A stretch of 60,272 nucleotides of DNA from Pseudoduganella sp. GTDB taxonomy: Bacteria > Pseudomonadota > Gammaproteobacteria > Burkholderiales > Burkholderiaceae_D. Both the position numbers and the translations under genes were made by a program. Below the pieces are notes generated by a model that saw only the letters and a list, made by a program, of their open reading frames with translations, was not told the origin of the DNA and ran no database searches. The number at the start of each line of letters is the position of its first letter. Position 1 is the first letter of the stretch. Shown one piece after another: positions 45,901 through 52,449 of the stretch. The DNA is taken from positions 1-60,272 of the forward strand of contig JAJTCO010000012.1 in NCBI GenBank assembly GCA_021323265.1. Reading direction: 5' to 3'.

Positions 45901-46050
45901 TTTGGCCATGTGACCATCAGCATCGGCGTGGCGGTGCTGGTGCCCACCGAGCACAGCCGGCCGGAACAACTGGTGCGCCTGGCCGACGAGGCGCTGTACC
46001 GCGCCAAGCAGCGCGGCCGCAACCAGGCTTTGCTGGCAATGGATGAGTGA
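42946..46050 (+). CDS. Two-component-type beta-propeller sensor with GGDEF domain (diguanylate cyclase)
   Basis: The protein has 1034 residues. A signal anchor (about 13-34) precedes a periplasmic sensor made of repeated propeller blades (GRLWAGTQDGLARFNPES, GILWIGTEDGVLRWDS and more). A Y_Y_Y domain follows (about 720-800), then one membrane helix (about 808-828), a short coiled coil and a GGDEF domain (about 865-1030). The active motif is GGEEF (947-951) and the inhibitory I-site RSSD (938-941) is spaced exactly 5 residues before it. It should make cyclic di-GMP in response to an external ligand, with product feedback. Its stop overlaps the next start (TGATG). Confidence 0.93.
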   Translation: MNATYARGWHPGRILLLLLLLAACLLAALPAPAAGPGASEGAPSLRFRKLGPLGNEEPSMLALLQDRRGFMWIGTLSNGLYRYDGYRATKYRSQAGEARSLPHDRVAALYEDQQGRLWAGTQDGLARFNPESNDFTTFLPPKAPNNGRVIKAIVSDGKHGMWLATWGGLQHFDPASGTFVQHVHDPARPASLAGNDLNALAVDAHGGVWAATWPGGLDYLPPGASDFQHYRVDKSQDPNARANIVRALHLERDGILWIGTEDGVLRWDSSQPWATRQRIAAPESRVTSFYRDRQGTLWATTLSAGLLRWDARAQRFDRYSHHSDDPHSLPGDNLRAVLQDRGGMLWIASYTDGIALVNLSSAGFTRHLPYRLDGSHGRANNALLSLEDGPQGTVWVGGNLGLGQFDPARGTLLRHFQADGQPGALGNNIIYSLYQEAGGPLWVGTANGLHRLDPARGTFLQRRFGNTASDFINAIAPGRDGVLWLGTGNSLVRYDTRRGHSTLYFHDPHDPHSRSVGGTSVVLEDRKGRVWIGSEFNGGGLDLLDPASGKFRHFRSGGAEGMIDDYVTALHEDAAGVLWVGTARGLLQLEEQANGVLRLRSHGAALAHQKALAIQSDAKGKIWVSTLAGLYRLNPSNGSAQLFTVADGMTDGYTTNASARATDGRLYFGGVHGMTGVQPQQVRSASVPPQVAITDIKLFNHSLSEGRFGEQARLEGPLTAPTGLVLSSQATAFTIEFAALHFTDPAHNRYAFQLEGFDPEWQETDAERRVATYTNLDPGRYVFRVRAANHHGIWSEDMATLQVTITPPFWQTSWFRLAAGALVLGGLWSLYHWRIRRLTRHQAELEQLVAARTVQLEESNRKLEALSMTDGLTGVGNRRGFDLALQDEWRRAARTGQPLALSMLDVDYFKKYNDRYGHLAGDATLRTVAELITEHGRRSSDLVARYGGEEFALLSVATPGADAIGVAQAICSELARLKLPHDASPFGHVTISIGVAVLVPTEHSRPEQLVRLADEALYRAKQRGRNQALLAMDE

Positions 46051-46253
46051 TGGCAACGCACGACGATCCCCCGCCCCCGCCCCCGGTCCCGCCCGGGCCC
46101 GACGACTGCTGCCACAGCGGCTGCACCTGGTGCGTGCTGGACCTGTACGACGAGGAACTGGAACGCTACCGCGCAGCCCTTGCCGCCTGGGAGGCGCGCC
46201 AGCCGGGACGCGGTGTGAGAAAGCGAACAGAAGGGAAAGCCGGGCGCCGTTAG
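46050..46253 (+). CDS. Small oxidoreductase-like (Oxidored-like) protein
   Basis: The protein has 67 residues. A Pro-rich start is followed by DDCCHSGCTWCVLDLYDEEL and ERYRAALAAWEAR, the pattern of the oxidoreductase-like N-terminal domain family with its CCxSGCxxC cysteines. The function is unknown. The ATG overlaps the GGDEF stop (TGATG); a GTG one codon upstream is an alternative. The C-terminus is a short basic tail. Confidence 0.8.
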   Translation: MATHDDPPPPPPVPPGPDDCCHSGCTWCVLDLYDEELERYRAALAAWEARQPGRGVRKRTEGKAGRR

Positions 46254-46262
46254 CATCGGGGC

Positions 46263-47525
46263 ATGGAACAGCAGAGCCAATCATGGCTGGACAAGCTCGG
46301 GCCCGGCCTGGTGGCAGGTGCCGCGGACGACGACCCCAGCGGCATCGCCACCTACTCCCAGGCTGGGGCCCAGTTCGGCTTCGGCATGCTGTGGCTGCTG
46401 CCCTTCACCTACCCGCTCATGGTGGGTATCCAGGAAACCTGCGCGCGCATCGGCCGCACCAGCGGGCGCGGGCTGGCGGCCAATATCCGCCTGTACTTCC
46501 CGTCCTGGCTGCTGTACGGCGTGGTCAGCCTGCTGCTGTTTGCCAACACCATCAATATCGCCGCCGACCTGGCGGCCATGGGCGACGCGCTGCGCCTGGT
46601 GGCCGGCGGCGACGGGCGCTGGTATGCGCTGGGTTTCGGCGTGGTGTCGCTGCTGCTGCAGGTGTTCATTCCCTACCAGCGCTACGCCCATCTGCTCAAG
46701 TGGCTGACGCTGGCGTTGCTGGCCTACGCCGCCACGGTGCTGGTGATCGAGGTGCCCTGGCGCGAGGTGGCGCTGCGCACTGTCACGCCGCACATCGCCT
46801 GGAACAAGGAATTCCTCACCACCATGGTGGCGGTGTTCGGCACCACCATCAGTCCCTACCTCTTCTTCTGGCAAGCCTCGCAGGAAGTGGAGGAACTGCG
46901 CGCCGACCCGCAGGCCGAGCCGCTCAAGCGCGCACCGCAACAGGTGCGCCCGCAGCTGCGCCGCATCAAGCTCGATACCGCCATCGGCATGGGTTTTTCC
47001 AATCTGGTGGCGTGGTCGATCATGCTCACCACGGCGGTGACGCTGCACGCACACGGCATCTTCGACGTCGCCTCCTCCGCCCAGGCGGCGGCCGCGCTGC
47101 GCCCCATCGCGGGCGAACTGGCGTTCGCGCTGTTTGCCATGGGGATCGTCGGCACCGGCCTGCTGGCCATTCCCGTGCTGGCCGGCTCGGCCGCCTACGC
47201 CATGGCGGGCGCCTTCAAGTGGCGCAGCAGCCTGGAGCTGGAGCCGCTGGCGGCGCGCAAGTTCTACGCCATCATCGCGGCGGCCACGCTGGCGGGCGTG
47301 GGCATGGGCTTCCTGCCGCTCGATCCGATGCGCGCGCTGTACTGGAGCGCGGTGATCAACGGCGTGGTGGCAGTGCCGGTAATGGTGGTGATCATGCTGC
47401 TGTCGATCCGGCGCGGCGTGATGGGCAAGGTCACGCTGTCGCGCCGCCTGCGCGTGCTGGGCTGGGCGTGCACGGCCGTGATGGCGCTGGTCGTGCTGGC
47501 CATGTTCGGCAGCATGGTAAGCTAG
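46263..47525 (+). CDS. Nramp-family divalent metal transporter, atypical metal site
   Basis: The protein has 420 residues and about eleven membrane helices. The family opening LGPGLVAGAADDDPSGIATY corresponds to the TM1 metal motif, but the usual DPGN is replaced by DPSG with Ile next. TM6 (FGTTISPYLFFWQASQE) lacks the MPH methionine and histidine. This is the non-canonical Nramp branch, so manganese/iron transport cannot be assumed. It lies 9 bases after the small oxidoreductase-like gene and is probably cotranscribed with the genes around it. Confidence 0.88.
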   Translation: MEQQSQSWLDKLGPGLVAGAADDDPSGIATYSQAGAQFGFGMLWLLPFTYPLMVGIQETCARIGRTSGRGLAANIRLYFPSWLLYGVVSLLLFANTINIAADLAAMGDALRLVAGGDGRWYALGFGVVSLLLQVFIPYQRYAHLLKWLTLALLAYAATVLVIEVPWREVALRTVTPHIAWNKEFLTTMVAVFGTTISPYLFFWQASQEVEELRADPQAEPLKRAPQQVRPQLRRIKLDTAIGMGFSNLVAWSIMLTTAVTLHAHGIFDVASSAQAAAALRPIAGELAFALFAMGIVGTGLLAIPVLAGSAAYAMAGAFKWRSSLELEPLAARKFYAIIAAATLAGVGMGFLPLDPMRALYWSAVINGVVAVPVMVVIMLLSIRRGVMGKVTLSRRLRVLGWACTAVMALVVLAMFGSMVS

Positions 47526-47530
47526 CGCGC

Positions 47531-47866
47531 ATGGACAAACGACATTTCCTGCTGGCCCTGGCGGCCACCCTTACCCTGCCTTCGCTGCCCGCGCTGGCCG
47601 ACGCGCCGGTACGTCCCTTCCCGCCCAACGCCAAGCGCGGCAAGATGACGCCGGGCTATGCGCCCGACATCACCATGGACGGCAAGCCGCGCCAGCTTTC
47701 GCCGGCCGCGCGCATCGTCAGCGACGAGAACATGACCGTCACACCGGGCTCGCTGCGCGAGAAGGACATCACCGTGAACTACACGGAAGACATGAACGGT
47801 TACATCGACCGCGTCTGGATCCTGACGCGCGCCGAGGCGCGCCTGCCGGCGCCCGACGCACGCTGA
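47531..47866 (+). CDS. Small exported protein of unknown function
   Basis: The protein has 111 residues with a signal peptide (about 1-24, cleavage PALA-DA). The mature part has AKRGKMTPGYAPDITMDGKP and VNYTEDMNGYIDRVWILT. I have the impression that similar sequences are common in betaproteobacteria, but I know no function. It lies 5 bases after the Nramp-like gene. Confidence 0.75.
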   Translation: MDKRHFLLALAATLTLPSLPALADAPVRPFPPNAKRGKMTPGYAPDITMDGKPRQLSPAARIVSDENMTVTPGSLREKDITVNYTEDMNGYIDRVWILTRAEARLPAPDAR

Positions 47867-47886
47867 ACCGAACACACGGCCGGCAA

Positions 47887-48651
47887 ATGTTGAGACCCCT
47901 CCTGCTCCTGGCGCTGTACAGCGCCGCGGCATCGGCCGCCGGCACCACGGTCAAGGCCTATAACAGCTACGGTGGCGCGCCCTACATCGAGGGCAGGCGC
48001 GGCCTGGCGCCGGAGCTGGTGGCCTACGTCAACCGCAAACTGGCGGGGCACTACACGCTGCAGCTGGTGTCGCTGCAGCGCCGCGACCTGAACCAGCTGA
48101 TGGAAGCGCGGGGCGGCTTCGACGGCGTGGCGCTGTTCCTGGCGCCGGCCTTCATCGGCGACGTGCCGCGCAAGCGCTTCCACTGGAGTCCCGCCTTCCT
48201 GGACGACAGCAATGCCATCGTGTCGCGCATCGACAACCCGGTGCGCTACGACGGCCCGGCCTCGCTGGTGGGCTTGCGCTTTGCCGGCATCTACGGCAAC
48301 CGCTATCCCGGCATCGACGAATTCGTCGGCAAGGGCATCCGGCGCGGCAATGCCGCCGATGCCATCAGCAACCTGCGCAAGCTGGTCAAGGGGGAAGCCG
48401 ATTTCACGGTGATGCCGCTCAGCTCATTTCGCTACCTGCGGCGCCAGCTGGACAAGGAAAAGCTGCCTCTGGGACAGTTGCATGTGGGTGACAAGCCGTT
48501 CAACCAGTTCGGCCGCCATTTCGTGCTGGCGCCGGGCGGCGGCGACCTGGCGCAGCGGCTGGACCAGATCGCGGCCGCCATGCCGTGCGACCGCGAATGG
48601 CGCCGCATCGCGGCGCGCTATCACTTCACGCTGGCGCAGGGCTGCCGCTAG
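47887..48651 (+). CDS. Periplasmic solute-binding-type protein (family 3-like)
   Basis: The protein has 254 residues with a signal peptide (about 1-18). The layout is that of an extracellular solute-binding protein 3: TVKAYNSYGGAPYIEGRRGL, a central FDGVALFLAPAFIGD and a late LRKLVKGEADFTVMPLSSFR. No transporter genes lie nearby, so it may be an orphan sensor or enzyme-like relative. It is convergent with the esterase gene. Confidence 0.75.
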   Translation: MLRPLLLLALYSAAASAAGTTVKAYNSYGGAPYIEGRRGLAPELVAYVNRKLAGHYTLQLVSLQRRDLNQLMEARGGFDGVALFLAPAFIGDVPRKRFHWSPAFLDDSNAIVSRIDNPVRYDGPASLVGLRFAGIYGNRYPGIDEFVGKGIRRGNAADAISNLRKLVKGEADFTVMPLSSFRYLRRQLDKEKLPLGQLHVGDKPFNQFGRHFVLAPGGGDLAQRLDQIAAAMPCDREWRRIAARYHFTLAQGCR

Positions 48652-48659
48652 GCGGCTCC

Positions 48660-49481
48660 TTACGGCAAGCCCAGGCTGCCAAGGAAGGCTTGCACCGCCG
48701 CCGTGTAGGCCGGGTCGGCGCCCAGCTGCAGGTTGATGTCGCGGTGGCTTTTGGCCTCTTCCAGCACTTCGGCGCGGGTGCCGCCGGCGCGCGCGCGCCG
48801 GGCGAAGTCGTGCGCCTGGCGGCAGGCGCGCTCGCGCTGGCTGGAGCACACCAGCAGCAGCGGTTGCGCGCCCGGTTTCAGCACGTGCAGCGGCGAGACC
48901 TGGCGCCAGTACGCCGGGTCCTGGCCAAAAGCCGAATCGTACAGCGGCAGGTGGCGCTGCGCCATGATGTCCGGCACGTCCAGCGCCCCGCTGTCGAGCG
49001 CCACGGTGCCCAGCCAGCGGCTGCCCTGGGCCAGCGCCGGATCGGCCGCCAGCAGGGCCACCAGGTGGGCGCCCGCCGAATGGCCCATCAGGACGAAGCG
49101 GCGCGGATCGGCACCCCAGGCAGCCGCCTGGCCTTGCGCGGCGGCCAGCGCCAGCGCCACGTCGCGCGCCTGCTGCAGCGGATCGGCGTCGGGCAGCATG
49201 CGGTAGTCGATCGAGACGAACACGTAACCGCGCCCGGTGAAATAAGGCACCTTGTTCTGCACCACCGCCTTTTCGGCCTTGCCGCCGGTGCGCCAGCCGC
49301 CGCCGTGCACCATGAAGATGACGGGCGCGCCGGGCGCCGCCCCTGCGGGCAGGTGCACGTCGTAGCGCTGGCGCGGGTCGCTGCCGTAGGCAAGGTCGCG
49401 CAGGGAAGCCGCGCTGGTAGGGATGATGGCGGCGGCGCCCAGCGCAATGGCCAGGACGCCGCCCAGGATTCGGTGCCGCAT
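48660..49481 (-). CDS. Alpha/beta hydrolase, carboxylesterase type
   Basis: The protein has 273 residues with a hydrophobic N-terminus that is a likely signal peptide (about 1-26). The oxyanion motif is FMVHGGGWRTG, the nucleophile elbow GHSAGAHLVALL, and the late histidine is in AKSHRDINLQLG. These make a hormone-sensitive-lipase or BD-FAE-type esterase, and feruloyl or acetyl esters are possible substrates. It follows lpxO in the same direction with 32 bases between them. Confidence 0.85.
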   Translation of the reverse strand: MRHRILGGVLAIALGAAAIIPTSAASLRDLAYGSDPRQRYDVHLPAGAAPGAPVIFMVHGGGWRTGGKAEKAVVQNKVPYFTGRGYVFVSIDYRMLPDADPLQQARDVALALAAAQGQAAAWGADPRRFVLMGHSAGAHLVALLAADPALAQGSRWLGTVALDSGALDVPDIMAQRHLPLYDSAFGQDPAYWRQVSPLHVLKPGAQPLLLVCSSQRERACRQAHDFARRARAGGTRAEVLEEAKSHRDINLQLGADPAYTAAVQAFLGSLGLP

Positions 49482-49513
49482 GCTGCCTCCATGGTGCGAG
49501 GCAGGGGGCTGCC

Positions 49514-50413
49514 TCAGATGTAGTAGATTGCTGCCGCGAGACCGATGATAAGGCCAAACTTGGTGATTTTGTAAGCCGTCTTGTTCCAGGCCTTGAAGGC
49601 GCGGCGGTACTTGCCGGCGTAGAAGGAGACGCGGAACAGCTTGGACACCAGGCCCACCTGGTCGCCCTGCTCGTTGGGCGAGGCGGCGGCGGTCATCATG
49701 GTACGGCCGAGGAAGCGGTTGACCGCCTGCGCCCAGCCATAGCGCATCGGGCGCTCCACGTCGCAGAACAGGATGATGCGCCCGCTCTCGCTGCCGTTGA
49801 TGGCCCAGTGGATGTAGGTTTCGTCGAAGATCACGCCCTGGCCGTCGCGCCAGGAATGGCGCTCGCCGTCGACGTCGATGAAGCAGCGGTCATCGTTCGG
49901 CGTGGCCAGGCCCAGGTGGTAGCGCAGCGAGCCGGCGAAGGGATCGCGGTGCGGATTGAGCTTGCCGCCCGGCGGCAATTCGGCAAACATGGCGGCCTTG
50001 ACCGACGGGATGCCCTGCAGCAGGGCGAAGGTTTGCGGGCACAGTTCCTGGGCCGACGGGTGGCTGGCGTTGTACCACTTCAGGTAGAAGCGCTTCCAGC
50101 CGTTCTTGAAGAAGGAATTGAAGCCGGCGTCGTCGTTCTTTTCGGACGCCTTGATCTTTTGCAGGCGCAGCAGGTTTTCCGCTTCGGCGCGGATCACCTC
50201 CCAGTTCTCCTCCAGCGGCTTGAGCTCCTGGAAGGTATCGACCGGCAGGTAAGGGGTGGACGGCACCTTGGAAAACCAGTGCATGAAGATATTGATCGGG
50301 GCCATGAACGACGAATGGTCGAACAGCTGGCGGCCGATCGGCAGGCGCACTTTGCCACGCAGGTGGATGTGCAGCACGGACAGCAGGTAAAAACCGACAA
50401 CAGCCCATTTCAT
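49514..50413 (-). CDS. lpxO: Lipid A hydroxylase, aspartyl/asparaginyl beta-hydroxylase family
   Basis: The protein has 299 residues, the usual LpxO length. An N-terminal membrane segment precedes the conserved KVRLPIGRQLFDHSSFMAP and APINIFMHWFSKVP. The Fe(II)/2-oxoglutarate site is NPHRDPFAGSLRYHLGL (His and Asp) with the distal histidine in YIHWAINGSESGRI. LpxO hydroxylates the acyl chain of lipid A. It is divergent from the second Cys4 methyltransferase. A second hydrophobic segment lies at the C-terminus. Confidence 0.9.
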   Translation of the reverse strand: MKWAVVGFYLLSVLHIHLRGKVRLPIGRQLFDHSSFMAPINIFMHWFSKVPSTPYLPVDTFQELKPLEENWEVIRAEAENLLRLQKIKASEKNDDAGFNSFFKNGWKRFYLKWYNASHPSAQELCPQTFALLQGIPSVKAAMFAELPPGGKLNPHRDPFAGSLRYHLGLATPNDDRCFIDVDGERHSWRDGQGVIFDETYIHWAINGSESGRIILFCDVERPMRYGWAQAVNRFLGRTMMTAAASPNEQGDQVGLVSKLFRVSFYAGKYRRAFKAWNKTAYKITKFGLIIGLAAAIYYI

Positions 50414-50513
50414 TGCAAAACCTCGGGAAGATCCAAACCTGCGATTTTACCGCAGCTCGGGCTGTGACGATTTGTGCATATCTCAACAATGTAATCATGT
50501 TATCTTCCCGCTC

Positions 50514-51368
50514 ATGACTTGCATCATTTGCCACACTCCCCTGAGCACGGGCCTGTCGGGCTGGCACCGCACCTGCCCGTCCTGCGACTATGAAAGCGGA
50601 GCGCTGACGGTGGCCATCAACCACGCCGCCGGGCATGCGGAAATCGACGAGACGGTACGCGAAACCGCGCTCAAGGCCCTGCGCCAGGATAACTTTCGCG
50701 CCATTGTCGCCCTCACCCGCCAGTTTGCCGCGTCCGGCGCGTGCACCCTGCTCGACGTTGGCAGCGACCATGGCTGGTTCCTGGAATCGGCATCCGGCGC
50801 CTTCGACGTCCTGGGCATCGAGCCCGACGAACGGGTCGGGGCCAAGTGCGCGGCGCGCGGGCTGCCGGTGCGGATCGGCTACTTCCCGCAGGCGCTGAAC
50901 GCCGAAGAGCGCTTCGACATCATCGTTTTCAACGACGTGATCGAACACATTCCCGACATCCGCACCGCCTTGCGCGACTGCTACAACCGCCTGACGCCGG
51001 ACGGCACGCTGGTGCTGAACCTGCCCAGCAGCCGCGGCATGTTTTACCGGCTCTCCAAGCTGTTTGCGCGCGTTGGCGTGCACGGCCCCTTCAGCCGCTT
51101 ATGGCAAGAAGGCATGCCGTCGCCGCACGTGCACTACTTCAACCCGGACAACTTGACCCGCCTGGTCGCCAGCGAAGGCTTCGACCTGCGTCACAGCACC
51201 GAAATCGCCTCGGTCAAGGCCGAAGGGCTGTGGCAGCGCCTGACCGTGTTCGGCAACGTGCATCCGCTCAAGGCGGCACTGCAGTGGTTCGGCATCCGCT
51301 GCGTGCTGCTGCCGCTGATGGGGCTGTTCCCCAGCGATATCATCGTCTGCATCTTCCGCAAACGCTAA
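50514..51368 (+). CDS. Methyltransferase with N-terminal Cys4 motif (copy 2)
   Basis: The protein has 284 residues and is a clear paralogue of the product of 39350-40204. It has the same cysteines (MTCIIC, RTCPSC), the same SAM motif (LLDVGSDHGWFLES), the same VFNDVIEHI, the same GPFSRLWQEGMPSPHVHYF segment and the same ending PSDIIVCIFRKR. The two align without gaps at roughly 60 percent identity by eye. The start is the ATG at 50514, the one that matches copy 1. It lies beside lpxO, which suggests envelope modification. Confidence 0.85.
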   Translation: MTCIICHTPLSTGLSGWHRTCPSCDYESGALTVAINHAAGHAEIDETVRETALKALRQDNFRAIVALTRQFAASGACTLLDVGSDHGWFLESASGAFDVLGIEPDERVGAKCAARGLPVRIGYFPQALNAEERFDIIVFNDVIEHIPDIRTALRDCYNRLTPDGTLVLNLPSSRGMFYRLSKLFARVGVHGPFSRLWQEGMPSPHVHYFNPDNLTRLVASEGFDLRHSTEIASVKAEGLWQRLTVFGNVHPLKAALQWFGIRCVLLPLMGLFPSDIIVCIFRKR

Positions 51369-51380
51369 GGCGCCTCACCC

Positions 51381-52349
51381 TCACAGCGCGGCACGCCACA
51401 GTGCCCGCGCTTCCTGCGCCAGCAGGTCAGGCCGCTCCTCGGGCCAGAACAGCTTGTCGCCCTCGAGGCGGCGCACGCCCCGGCCATTGCCGAAAGCCTG
51501 TTCCAGATAGTGCGCGCCATGTGGCAGGAAAATGTCGTCCGCCATGCCCCACACCACGCGCACGGGCGCCTTGCTGGCCTTCAGCGCCGGACCGATGCCT
51601 TGCAGGACGTTGCGCTCCAGCGCCGTGATGTAGCCGTGCAGGCGCTGTGGATGCTCGACCAGGGGCCGCAGGTAAGCCTCGAACACCTCGTCCGCCAGCG
51701 CCGCCGGGCGGGCGTAGCACAAGCCGCCCAGGCCCTGGCTGGAACGGGCCTTGTCCTTGTCGGCCAGCCACGGCTCCAGCCACTCCTGCGCGAAGCGGCC
51801 CTGCCTGGCCAGGTCGATTACCGGCCGCATGGCCGGCGGCGGGCAATCGACTTCGGTGTCGCAATTGGCCAACAGCAGGCTGCGCACGCGGCCGGGGTGC
51901 ATTGCCAGCAGGAGCTGCGCCACGGCGCCGCCGCTGTCGCTGGCCACCACGTCCGCGCGCTGCACGCCCAGCTTGTCGAGCAGTTCGATCAGCATGGCCA
52001 CCTGGCTTTCCGGGTCGAGCCCGACGCCGGGAGCCGGCTCGCTATGGCCCAGGCCGAGGAAATCCGGTGCGATGCAGCGCCGCTGCGATGCCAGGCGCGC
52101 CACGGCGCCGCGCCACTGGAAGCTGTTGAGCGGCAGGCCGTGCAGGAACAGGGCCGCCTGTGGGCCGGCACCGCGCTCGACGAGCGCGACGCGGCCCTTG
52201 CTGGTGGCGACGAAGCGGCGCGCGGCACGCCAGGCCCGTGCATCGCGCGCCGCCGCGGCGTGAATGGCGGCGTCTGGAGCGGCACTGGCGCCGCCGGCGG
52301 CAAGGGCCGCGGTTACAAGGCTCATTTTCAGGAAGTCGCGGCGCAGCAT
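51381..52349 (-). CDS. Tat-exported alpha/beta-fold hydrolase
   Basis: The protein has 322 residues. The N-terminus MLRRDFLKMSLVTAALAAGG is a twin-arginine-type signal (RRDFLK). The hydrolase core has LFLHGLPLNSFQWRG, APDFLGLGHSEPAPG and the nucleophile elbow VASDSGGAVAQLL (serine). A late histidine lies in the FLPHGAHYLEQ region. It resembles epoxide-hydrolase or haloalkane-dehalogenase relatives, but serine replaces their aspartate, so esterase or lactonase activity is more likely. The ATG at 52349 has AGGAGA upstream. A palindrome at 52415-52431 may be its operator. Confidence 0.85.
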   Translation of the reverse strand: MLRRDFLKMSLVTAALAAGGASAAPDAAIHAAAARDARAWRAARRFVATSKGRVALVERGAGPQAALFLHGLPLNSFQWRGAVARLASQRRCIAPDFLGLGHSEPAPGVGLDPESQVAMLIELLDKLGVQRADVVASDSGGAVAQLLLAMHPGRVRSLLLANCDTEVDCPPPAMRPVIDLARQGRFAQEWLEPWLADKDKARSSQGLGGLCYARPAALADEVFEAYLRPLVEHPQRLHGYITALERNVLQGIGPALKASKAPVRVVWGMADDIFLPHGAHYLEQAFGNGRGVRRLEGDKLFWPEERPDLLAQEARALWRAAL

Positions 52350-52414
52350 GGCAAATCTCCTTCGGGACTGTTGTCGATGGAGGGCAATGATGGGCGCCCG
52401 GACGGCGTGAAGCA

Positions 52415-52431
52415 ATGACCTCGGAGGTCAT
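52415..52431. promoter_or_regulatory. 17-bp perfect palindrome, candidate operator
   Basis: ATGACCTC-G-GAGGTCAT is an exact 8-1-8 inverted repeat lying 66 bases upstream of the Tat-hydrolase start. A TATATG / TATACT sequence overlaps its right edge, so a bound repressor or activator would touch the promoter. No family of regulator is assigned. Confidence 0.5.
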
Positions 52432-52449
52432 ATACTGAGCGCTGGCTCC

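Noticed and set aside
42931..46284. A 1117-codon minus-strand frame over the propeller-GGDEF gene
   Set aside because: It is a shadow of a GC-rich gene. The plus strand has all propeller and GGDEF motifs.
50465..50480. TGTGA-CGATTT-GTGCA as a fourth CRP-like site before the second Cys4 methyltransferase
   Set aside because: Only the left half matches. The right half is not TCACA.
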